Shown here: positions 1-5,341 of the stretch, one piece after another
Position numbering within the stretch: the stretch's first letter is position 1
How the letters are laid out: each line of letters begins with the position of its first letter
Assembly: GCA_002384765.1 (NCBI GenBank)
Contig: DGBM01000044.1
Span: 3,252 to 8,592, forward strand
Origin: Demequinaceae bacterium UBA4004
GTDB lineage: Bacteria > Actinomycetota > Actinomycetes > Actinomycetales > Demequinaceae
DNA length: 5,341 nucleotides
Direction: 5' to 3'
The notes under the pieces: model-generated
Seen by the model: the letters and a program-made list of their open reading frames with translations, nothing else
Database searches by the model: none
What the model was told of the DNA's origin: nothing
Program-made: the position numbers and the translations under genes

Positions 1-572
1 ACGTCGAGGACCTCGTTGATCATTTCTGGATCGAGCGCGGACGTGGGCTCGTCGAACAGCATGACCTTGGGCCTCATCGCAAGGGCTCGCGCAATCGCGA
101 CCCGCTGCTGCTGACCCCCCGAGAGTTGGGCGGGGTGCTTGTCCCCCTGGCTTTCGACCCCCACGCGGGTGAGCAGCTCCATGGCGAGCGTCTTCGCCTC
201 GGCCTTGGACATCTTGCGAACCTTCATGGGGCCGAGCATGACGTTATCGAGCACCGTCATGTGCGCGAACAGATTGAAGGACTGGAACACCATGCCGACG
301 TCGGCCCGCAGCCGCGCGAGCGGGCGTCCTTCCGCGGGCAAGTCGACGCCATCGAGCCGAATGGTTCCGTTGTCGATGGTCTCAAGCCGGTTGATCGCGC
401 GACAGAGAGTCGACTTGCCGGAGCCGGACGGCCCGATCACGACGACGACTTCGCCCTTGCCCACGGTCAGGTTGATGTCTTGGAGCACGTGCAAGTCGCC
501 GAAATGCTTGTTCACGTTCTCCAGAACCACGAGCGGTTCGAAAGGCTGGGACGTCGCTTGGCTCGCTTCCAT
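1..572 (-). CDS. Polar amino-acid ABC transporter ATP-binding protein (GlnQ/GluA type), 3' end cut by window edge
   Basis: This is the cytoplasmic ATPase subunit of an importer for polar amino acids such as glutamate or glutamine; ATP hydrolysis drives uptake through partner permeases that lie outside the window. The frame is open from an ATG at 572 to the window edge, giving 190 complete codons of a family that usually has about 240-260. Visible motifs are Walker A GPSGSGKST (residues 47-55), Q-loop Gln97 in VFQSFNLFAHMTVLDNV, the signature LSGGQQQRVAIARAL (150-164), Walker B MLFDEP with Glu175, and the D-loop SALD (178-181). The H-loop histidine would lie beyond the edge. The SFNLF segment and the PMKVRKMSKAEA segment are typical of the PAAT family (GlnQ, GluA, HisP). 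The start has AGGGTG 5 nt upstream. It lies 42 nt after ribF with no visible hairpin between them. The class is secure; the exact substrate (glutamate versus glutamine or others) cannot be told. Confidence 0.93.
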   Translation of the reverse strand, partial: MEASQATSQPFEPLVVLENVNKHFGDLHVLQDINLTVGKGEVVVVIGPSGSGKSTLCRAINRLETIDNGTIRLDGVDLPAEGRPLARLRADVGMVFQSFNLFAHMTVLDNVMLGPMKVRKMSKAEAKTLAMELLTRVGVESQGDKHPAQLSGGQQQRVAIARALAMRPKVMLFDEPTSALDPEMINEVLD

Positions 573-577
573 CTTGG

Positions 578-583
578 CACCCT
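578..583 (-). promoter_or_regulatory. Ribosome binding site of the ABC ATPase gene
   Basis: On the minus strand AGGGTG lies 5 nt before the ATG at 572. It supports that ATG as the start and indicates independent translation initiation after the 42-nt gap from ribF. Confidence 0.5.
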
Positions 584-613
584 AGCCTGCGCGCCGCCGC
601 CGTGGGGCGAATC

Positions 614-628
614 GTTATACGTTTAATA
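614..628 (-). promoter_or_regulatory. Possible -10 region for the transporter gene, inside the ribF 3' end
   Basis: The last codons of ribF (GTA TTA AAC GTA TAA) form a short AT-rich island in very GC-rich DNA. They contain the minus-strand hexamers TATTAA (628-623) and TATAAC (619-614), which resemble sigma-70-type -10 boxes. Either would give a leader of about 30-45 nt before the ATG at 572. No convincing -35 hexamer was found at 16-19 nt spacing, so this is a weak candidate. Confidence 0.2.
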
Positions 629-1589
629 CCGAACGGCACCACGCGACGTCCTCGTGCAACGCCGAAACGAGGCCGTCGATACCACCAAAGTCCAACATCG
701 GCCGACGCCACTCGACCAGGTCGAGCGCGACGCGCGCGCCGTACAGGTCGAGGTCTTCGTGGTCCAGCACGTACGCCTCGACCCGCAGGTCATCGGTACC
801 CACCGTGTAATTGATGCCGAGGCTCACCGCGGCGGGGAGTCTTTCTCCGACGAGCGACACGGCAGCGGCGTTTCCCCCCGGATCCACCACCTCGAGCCAT
901 CCCGCGTAGACGCCGTGGCGAGGAATGAAACCCGCATAGACGTCGAGGTTCGCGGTGGGAAAGCCGATCTGGCGGCCCAGCTTCAGGCCGTGGATCACCC
1001 TGCCGCGCAGCCGGTGATACGTCCCGAGGATTTTCGCGGCCGCCCGCAAGTCGCCCTCATCAAGCAGCTCGCGCACCCACGTGGAAGACCACCGGCGCGC
1101 ACCGGCGTGAGAGTCGGACGCGTCGCCGACGATGTCGATGCCGATTCCCAGTTGTCCCCCCAACTCGCGGAGGGTCTCGATGTCACCTGCGTTCCCGCGG
1201 CCAAATCGGGTGTCACGTCCGACGGCAATCGCGACGGCGCCAAGCCCGTCGACGAGGTAGTCCCTCACGAACTCCTCGGGCGTCGCCATGGCGAAATCGA
1301 GCGTGTACTCCTGGACGACGATGCCATCGACGCCGGTCCTGGCGATCCGCTCGATGCGGTCCTCGATGCCGGTGATGAGCTCCGGCTGGTGGTCCGGAGC
1401 GTGGACCGCCTTGGGGTGCGGGTCGAACGTGACGGCGACCGAGGCTGCGCCGCGAGCGCGCGCCGCCGCCACCAGCTCCGTGAGGACCGCCTGATGACCC
1501 TTGTGCACCCCATCGAAGTTGCCAACGGTCACGACCGTGGGGCCGAGATCGGCGGGCACGTCGGCGAGCGAGCGCCACACGGATGTCAT
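615..1589 (-). CDS. ribF: Bifunctional riboflavin kinase / FMN adenylyltransferase (FAD synthetase)
   Basis: RibF phosphorylates riboflavin to FMN and then adenylylates FMN to FAD in the cytoplasm. From the ATG at 1589 it has 324 residues, normal for the family. The N-terminal adenylyltransferase domain shows GNFDGVHKGH (23-32), TFDPHP (54-59), GRDTRFGRGNAGD (124-136) and SSTWVREL (168-175). The C-terminal kinase domain shows the GFPTANL motif (209-215). Glu271 in VEAYVLD matches the catalytic-base Glu described in Corynebacterium ammoniagenes FAD synthetase, and DLYG follows at 281-284. An oddity is GINYTV (258-263) where most homologues have a GTNPTF-like loop. The 1589 start is chosen because actinobacterial RibF proteins begin close to a VWR..L..VPADLG segment. 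An in-frame GTG at 1628 overlaps the truB stop (GTGA) and would add 13 residues; neither start has a strong Shine-Dalgarno. No FMN riboswitch precedes it, as expected inside an operon. Confidence 0.95.
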   Translation of the reverse strand: MTSVWRSLADVPADLGPTVVTVGNFDGVHKGHQAVLTELVAAARARGAASVAVTFDPHPKAVHAPDHQPELITGIEDRIERIARTGVDGIVVQEYTLDFAMATPEEFVRDYLVDGLGAVAIAVGRDTRFGRGNAGDIETLRELGGQLGIGIDIVGDASDSHAGARRWSSTWVRELLDEGDLRAAAKILGTYHRLRGRVIHGLKLGRQIGFPTANLDVYAGFIPRHGVYAGWLEVVDPGGNAAAVSLVGERLPAAVSLGINYTVGTDDLRVEAYVLDHEDLDLYGARVALDLVEWRRPMLDFGGIDGLVSALHEDVAWCRSVLNV

Positions 1590-1624
1590 TCGCTCATTCT
1601 GCCGCACCTGGCTACCGGTCTCGG

Positions 1625-2578
1625 TCACGCGCCCGACCCCGCAGGAGCGAACACGATCACCGGCCTTGCGGCGCCCTTCACCCGACGCACCACCGCGATC
1701 ACGCGGCCGTCGGGCGCGACGGCCGCGGCATCGTGCGTGAAGTCATCGTCGTGCTCGGGCGTGGCGAGTTCATCCACCCGCTCGCGCAGGGGCTTGCCGA
1801 AGCTGAGGTCGCGAGCCTCCTGCTCGGTCAGGTCCAGCGCGGGCAACGCCGCCTTGGCCGCCTCATCGAGCGAGATGAGCGGGATGTCAGCGCCGGAGTC
1901 GGCCAGCGCCGCGAGCGAGTCAACGGTGGACGCCGACGCGAGGTCGAATCGGCCGATGCGGGTGCGGCGCAAGGCGGTCAGGTGGCCCCCCACACCCAAT
2001 GCGGCTCCCAGGTCGCGTGCCAGGGCGCGGATGTAGGTTCCCGAGGACACGTGGATGGTCGCGTCGACGTCGATGACCGATTCCGACCGGCGCACTTCGG
2101 TCACCTCGAAACGAGAGACGGTGACCGGTCGCGCGGCCAGCGCCACCTCTTCGCCGGCGCGCACGCGCGCATAGGAACGCTCTCCGTTGACCTTGATGGC
2201 GCTCACCGAACTGGGGACCTGCGACATGTCGCCGGTGAGGGCCGCGATCGCCACCGCCAAGGCGTCGTTCGACACCGCCGACGCGTCGGTGGCGGATGTG
2301 ACCTCGCCCTCCGCGTCGTCCGTGATGGTGGAGGAACCCAAGCGAATGGTCGCGTCGTAGGACTTGTCGTGGCCCGTGACGTAGGTGAGAAGTCGGGTCG
2401 CGCGCCCCACGGCGAGGACCAGCAGGCCGGTCGCCATCGGGTCGAGCGTGCCAGCGTGACCCACCTTGCGGGTGTTGAGGATCCGGCGGGAGCGCGCCAC
2501 GACGTCGTGCGACGTCCAGCCGGCGGGCTTGTCGACAAGCAGCAGGCCCGGCGTGGGCTCGTCGATGCGACGCGCCAC
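1625..2578 (-). CDS. truB: tRNA pseudouridine(55) synthase TruB
   Basis: TruB isomerises U55 in the T-loop of tRNAs to pseudouridine. The product is 317 residues from a GTG at 2578. The N-terminus GLLLVDKPAGWTSHDVV (11-27) is the family start block. The catalytic Asp46 sits in KVGHAGTLDPMATGLL (38-53). Tyr74 in KSYDATIRLG, the VPSSVSAIKVNG block (121-132) and SGTYIRALARDLG (179-191) are further TruB signatures. The C-terminal ~80 residues form the shorter, poorly conserved tail common in actinobacteria. The frame stays open upstream to an ATG at 2677, but those residues lie inside rbfA and do not look like TruB. The GTG has AAGAGGA 8 nt upstream and lies 4 nt after the rbfA stop, so coupled translation is likely. 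No DHH-family phosphoesterase gene separates rbfA and truB, although some bacteria have one there. Confidence 0.96.
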   Translation of the reverse strand: MARRIDEPTPGLLLVDKPAGWTSHDVVARSRRILNTRKVGHAGTLDPMATGLLVLAVGRATRLLTYVTGHDKSYDATIRLGSSTITDDAEGEVTSATDASAVSNDALAVAIAALTGDMSQVPSSVSAIKVNGERSYARVRAGEEVALAARPVTVSRFEVTEVRRSESVIDVDATIHVSSGTYIRALARDLGAALGVGGHLTALRRTRIGRFDLASASTVDSLAALADSGADIPLISLDEAAKAALPALDLTEQEARDLSFGKPLRERVDELATPEHDDDFTHDAAAVAPDGRVIAVVRRVKGAARPVIVFAPAGSGA

Positions 2579-2582
2579 GTCG

Positions 2583-3023
2583 TCAGTCCTCTTCAGTGTC
2601 CTCGTCGGAGGGGTGCCGGTAAGGGTCGGCCTCTCCGGCGTAAGCGGCACCTTCCCGCAGCCTCGCCAACTCGGCATCCTTCAGCGCGGCCTCGTGAAGC
2701 GCCTTTTCGAGCGTGGCCGCCGTCTCCGGCACCGCGTCCAAGAAGAACTCGAGGGAAGGCGTGAGCCGGATGCCCAGCTCACCGCCCACCATCGAACGTA
2801 GCCGCCCCTTGGCGGACTGGAGCGCCGCGGCCGTGTTGGCCCGGTCCTCGTCGCCGCCGTAGACGGTGTAGAACACCGACGCCTGCTGCAGGTCGCCCGT
2901 GACGCGCACATCGGTCACGGTGACGAAACCCAGGCGCGGGTCCTTGATCTCGCTCTCCAGCGCGCGGGCAACGATCCTCTTGATCGTGCCCGCGAGCCGA
3001 AGTGCACGGGGTGAGTCGGTCAT
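2583..3023 (-). CDS. rbfA: 30S ribosome-binding factor RbfA
   Basis: RbfA is a small cytoplasmic assembly factor that binds pre-30S subunits and supports late 16S rRNA maturation near the 5' helix 1. It has 146 residues, the usual length for actinobacteria. The KH-like fold is indicated by the first helix [15 protein letters not shown] (9-23), the strand block [20 protein letters not shown] (26-45), the FYTVYG strand (51-56), the helix-kink-helix AxG element Ala71-Lys72-Gly73, and IRLTPSLEF (85-93). The C-terminus has [10 protein letters not shown] (127-136) and then a short acidic tail, a form common in Micrococcales-like actinobacteria. The ATG at 3023 overlaps the infB stop as ATGA, with GAGG 5 nt upstream inside the infB coding sequence, so coupled translation with infB is likely. 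The frame is open further upstream to 3248, but that segment is out-of-frame infB sequence. Confidence 0.95.
   Translation of the reverse strand: MTDSPRALRLAGTIKRIVARALESEIKDPRLGFVTVTDVRVTGDLQQASVFYTVYGGDEDRANTAAALQSAKGRLRSMVGGELGIRLTPSLEFFLDAVPETAATLEKALHEAALKDAELARLREGAAYAGEADPYRHPSDEDTEED
2587..2593 (-). promoter_or_regulatory. Ribosome binding site that fixes the truB GTG start
   Basis: AAGAGGA on the minus strand lies 8 nt before the GTG at 2578 and inside the last codons of rbfA. It decides in favour of the GTG over the upstream in-frame ATG at 2677. Confidence 0.6.
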
Positions 3024-5341
3024 GAGGACCTCGGAATCTCCACCATCTCGAACGTCTCGATCATGTCGCCCACCTGGATGTCGTTGAACTTGCCCAAGCC
3101 GATACCGCACTCGAAGCCGTCCTTGACCTCGGTGGCATCGTCTTTGAAGCGACGCAGGGTGTCGATTGTCGGCTCGCCGAGGACGTTGCCGCCGCGGACG
3201 ACGCGCGCCTTCGCGTTGCGCCTGATGACACCGCTGCGGACCAAACAACCGGCGATATTTCCGAACTTGGAGGAACGGAAGATCTCCATGATCTCGGCGG
3301 AACCCACCTGCTTCTCTTCGAACTCGGGCTTGAGCATGCCGGTGAGGGACGCCTCGACGTCCTCGATGGCACGGTAGATGACCGAGTAGAAGCGCATGTC
3401 GACGCCCTCGCGCTCGGCCAACTCCTGGACTCGCTCGGCGGGACGCACGTTGAAGCCGATGATGATGGCGTTGTCGACGGTGGCCAGGTTGACGTCGTTC
3501 TGCGTGACGGCACCCACACCACGGTGGATGACGCGCAGGTCCACCGAGTCGCCCACATCGATCGCGAGCAAAGCATCCTCGAGCGCCTCGACGGCACCGG
3601 ACACATCGCCCTTGATGATGAGGTTGAGGGTGTCCACCTTGCCGTCCTCGATGGCTTGGGTGAAGTCCTCGAGGCTGATGCGCTTGCGACGCTTGGCCAG
3701 TTGCGCGGCACGCTCGGCGGCTTCACGCTTCTCAGCGATCTGACGTGCCGTGCGGTCGTCTTCGGCGGCCAGGAACGTGTCACCTGCGCGCGGAACCGAC
3801 GTGAGGCCGATGACCATGACGGGCCGCGCGGGCAATGCCTCGGCGACGGGTTCGTCATGCTCGTCGAACATGGCGCGCACGCGGCCGTATGCCGTTCCTG
3901 CAACGATCGCGTCGCCGACGCGCAGGGTTCCGGACTGGACCAGCACGGTCGCCACGGGGCCACGGCCCTTGTCGAGGTGAGCCTCGACCGCGACGCCACG
4001 CGCGTCCTTGTTCGGGTTGGCGCGCAGGTCCAGGCCGGCATCGGCCGTGAGGAGCACCGCATCGAGAAGCTTCTCGATGTTCTTGCCCTGGGTCGCGGAG
4101 ACTTCGACGAACATGGTGTCGCCGCCGTACTCCTCCGCCACCAGGTTGTATTCGGTGAGCTGCTGGCGAATCTTGTCGGGGTTGGCGCCTTCCTTGTCGA
4201 TCTTGTTGATCGCCACGACGATCGGCACATGGGCCGCCTGGGCGTGGTTGAGGGCCTCGATCGTCTGCGGCATCACGCCGTCGTCGGCCGCCACCACCAG
4301 GATGACGATGTCGGTCAGCGCCGCGCCACGTGCGCGCATGGCCGAGAACGCCGCGTGGCCCGGCGTGTCCAGAAACGTAACTGCACCGCGCGGTGTGGCG
4401 ACGTGATAGGCGCCGATGTGCTGCGTGATGGCGCCGGCCTCGCCGGCTGCAACCTGCGACTTGCGGATGTAATCCAGTAGCGTGGTCTTGCCATGATCGA
4501 CATGACCCATCACCGTGACCACAGCCGCGCGCGGCAGCGCCTCTCCGACCGGAGCCAGTTCGGTGAGCAGCGATTCGGGCGTCTGCGCGGCCGCGGCTGA
4601 GGCCGTATGCCCCATTTCCTCGACCACCAGGATGGCGGTGTCCTGGTCCAGGGCCTGATTGATGGTGGCCATCTGCCCCATGCGCATCAGGCACTTGATG
4701 ACCTCGGCTGCCTTGACCGACATGCGGCTTGCCAGTTCCGCCACCGTGATGCTGGCCGGCACTTCGACCTCACGGGTGATGGCCCCTTGCGGGCGCTCGA
4801 ACTGGTGTCGGCCGCCCCCCTGGCGACTGGCACCGGGCCGCGAACGGCTGCGCAGGCGTCCCAGAGCGTCATCGCCAAAGCCGCCACGCTCGTCGCGACC
4901 GCCTTTCTTGCGTTTGCCGGCGCCACGACCCGGTTCGTCCCGACGCGCTGCCGGCTGCGGGCCGCGCGCGGGCGGCTTACCGGGCACCTGGCGGGCTGCC
5001 GGCTGGGGACGTGCTGCCGGCTGGGGCTCGGCCACGCGGCGCGGCGCGGCCTCAGGCACTGACTCGGGCACCGGCGCTGATTCCGGCTTGGCAACCTCGG
5101 CCGGCTCTGCGGTCTGCGGGGCCTCAGGCTCAACGATTTCGGGCTCTGGCACCGGTGCCTGGGCGACCACTTCGGCTTCGACCTCGGCGGCAATCGCCGT
5201 CTCGTCGGCCGGCTTGTCCAGGTCGTCGCGCTTGACGTAGGTACGCCGCTTGCGGGTCACCACCGTAACCTTGTTGGCCGGCACGGCCGGCGCAGCGCCT
5301 GGGCCAGGTCGACGGGCCACCGCCGGCTGGCGCAGCTCGGA
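3020..5341 (-). CDS. infB: Translation initiation factor IF-2, 5' end cut by window edge; proteobacterial-like N half, actinobacterial C half
   Basis: IF2 is the GTPase that brings initiator fMet-tRNA to the 30S subunit and promotes subunit joining. Its 773 visible codons run to the window edge; the GTG at 5320 is internal. Numbering from the edge: a basic [10 protein letters not shown] block (30-39); an acidic Pro/Glu/Ala tract (about 47-102); a basic Arg/Gly/Pro tract (103-179); the second IF2_N domain (about 188-245); and the G domain with G1 GHVDHGKT (279-286), G3 DTPGH (325-329), G4 NKID (379-382) and G5 SAT (415-417). The rest is a beta-barrel domain II (about 447-529), a basic helical linker, domain III (560-662) and the fMet-tRNA-binding C2 domain (667-765). 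Residues up to about 347 match the proteobacterial form of IF2; residues from about 360 match the actinobacterial form. Codon use changes at the same point. The TGA overlaps the rbfA ATG. IF2 identity is certain; a single natural origin is not. Confidence 0.95.
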   Translation of the reverse strand, partial: SELRQPAVARRPGPGAAPAVPANKVTVVTRKRRTYVKRDDLDKPADETAIAAEVEAEVVAQAPVPEPEIVEPEAPQTAEPAEVAKPESAPVPESVPEAAPRRVAEPQPAARPQPAARQVPGKPPARGPQPAARRDEPGRGAGKRKKGGRDERGGFGDDALGRLRSRSRPGASRQGGGRHQFERPQGAITREVEVPASITVAELASRMSVKAAEVIKCLMRMGQMATINQALDQDTAILVVEEMGHTASAAAAQTPESLLTELAPVGEALPRAAVVTVMGHVDHGKTTLLDYIRKSQVAAGEAGAITQHIGAYHVATPRGAVTFLDTPGHAAFSAMRARGAALTDIVILVVAADDGVMPQTIEALNHAQAAHVPIVVAINKIDKEGANPDKIRQQLTEYNLVAEEYGGDTMFVEVSATQGKNIEKLLDAVLLTADAGLDLRANPNKDARGVAVEAHLDKGRGPVATVLVQSGTLRVGDAIVAGTAYGRVRAMFDEHDEPVAEALPARPVMVIGLTSVPRAGDTFLAAEDDRTARQIAEKREAAERAAQLAKRRKRISLEDFTQAIEDGKVDTLNLIIKGDVSGAVEALEDALLAIDVGDSVDLRVIHRGVGAVTQNDVNLATVDNAIIIGFNVRPAERVQELAEREGVDMRFYSVIYRAIEDVEASLTGMLKPEFEEKQVGSAEIMEIFRSSKFGNIAGCLVRSGVIRRNAKARVVRGGNVLGEPTIDTLRRFKDDATEVKDGFECGIGLGKFNDIQVGDMIETFEMVEIPRSS
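3029..3032 (-). promoter_or_regulatory. Ribosome binding site of rbfA within the end of infB
   Basis: GAGG on the minus strand lies 5 nt before the rbfA ATG (3023) and within the last infB codons. With the ATGA overlap it fits reinitiation by ribosomes that have just finished infB. Confidence 0.5.
4249..4330 (-). other. Apparent mosaic junction inside the infB G domain
   Basis: This stretch encodes [18 protein letters not shown] and its flanks, which are nearly identical in IF2 across phyla. On the upstream side (higher coordinates) the protein looks proteobacterial and Leu is almost always CTG. On the downstream side, starting with EALNHAQAA, it looks actinobacterial and CTC becomes the commonest Leu codon. 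The exact crossover cannot be placed within this conserved block. The frame is intact across it. Confidence 0.6.
4947..5026 (-). repeat. Short tandem-like repeats encoding PQPAAR in the IF2 linker
   Basis: The 14-mer GCTGCCGGCTGGGG (plus strand) occurs at 4995-5008 and exactly again at 5013-5026, a period of 18 nt or six codons. A third copy with one mismatch lies at 4947-4960. The copies encode QPAAR units in the disordered Pro/Ala/Arg linker of IF2. Such low-complexity tracts are common in this linker and vary readily in copy number. Confidence 0.7.

Noticed and set aside
573..614. Transcription terminator after ribF
   Set aside because: The 42-nt gap has GC-rich runs but no clear inverted repeat followed by T residues in the direction of transcription.
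1590..1624. FMN riboswitch or other RNA element before ribF
   Set aside because: The gap is only 35 nt, far too short for the FMN aptamer, and it sits inside an operon.
654..2036. Long plus-strand open frame (460 codons)
   Set aside because: It lies antisense to ribF and truB, both of which have full sets of family motifs. Its translation is Arg/Asp/Val/His-rich with no recognisable domain, typical of GC-rich antisense shadows.
2579..2677. N-terminal extension of truB to an ATG at 2677
   Set aside because: The added 33 residues overlap the rbfA coding sequence and do not resemble TruB. A GTG with a good ribosome binding site at 2578 fits the family start.
1583..2764. Long plus-strand open frame (393 codons)
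   Set aside because: It is antisense to truB and the 3' part of rbfA; the composition is biased (Arg, Gly, His) and no motif is visible.
3061..4230. Minus-strand open frame of 389 codons in a second frame of infB
   Set aside because: The translation is almost only Ser, Arg, Thr, Ala and Pro, a frame-shift reading of GC-rich infB. The IF2 frame is continuous and conserved there.
3524..4480. Plus-strand open frame (318 codons) opposite infB
   Set aside because: It is complementary to the conserved G domain and domains II-III of IF2. The open frame follows from infB codon composition.
5318..5320. GTG at 5320 as the real infB start
   Set aside because: The frame continues upstream to the window edge with SELRQPA, which fits the proteobacterial IF2 associated domain. 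IF2 proteins also carry a further N-terminal domain, so the true start lies outside the window.

Overview
The window is GC-rich and almost entirely coding. Every gene lies on the minus strand, so transcription runs from high to low coordinates. The order in that direction is infB (5' end cut off by the window edge), rbfA, truB, ribF, then the start of an ABC-transporter ATPase gene whose 3' end is cut off. The infB-rbfA-truB-ribF order is the classic bacterial translation/ribosome-maturation cluster. The RbfA, TruB, RibF and ABC-ATPase proteins, and the C-terminal half of IF2, read like high-GC Actinomycetota. Tails such as the Rbf[11 protein letters not shown] segment suggest something near Micrococcales; this assignment is by eye.

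Layout: infB (5341-3020) encodes the initiator-tRNA GTPase IF2. Its TGA overlaps the ATG of rbfA (3023-2583) by 4 nt. After 4 nt comes a GTG-started truB (2578-1625), which makes tRNA pseudouridine 55. After 35 nt comes ribF (1589-615), which converts riboflavin to FMN and FAD. After 42 nt comes a polar amino-acid transporter ATPase of the GlnQ/GluA type (572 to the edge). The first three gene products act on initiation, 30S maturation and tRNA modification. RibF is a conserved passenger of this cluster. The transporter gene looks like the start of a separate nutrient-uptake unit. No stretch over 300 bases lacks a gene, and no RNA gene, mobile element or CRISPR array was seen.

The one remarkable feature is infB. 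Its first ~350 visible residues carry the proteobacterial form of the IF2 N-terminus and the first half of the G domain. From about residue 360 onward the protein is clearly actinobacterial. Codon use changes at the same place: Leu goes from almost all CTG to a CTC/CTG/TTG mix. The break falls in a highly conserved G-domain stretch about 1 kb from the window end. It is either a real inter-phylum recombinant IF2 or a chimeric metagenome assembly, and the second should be excluded first. I found no evidence of a new defence, mobile or regulatory system.
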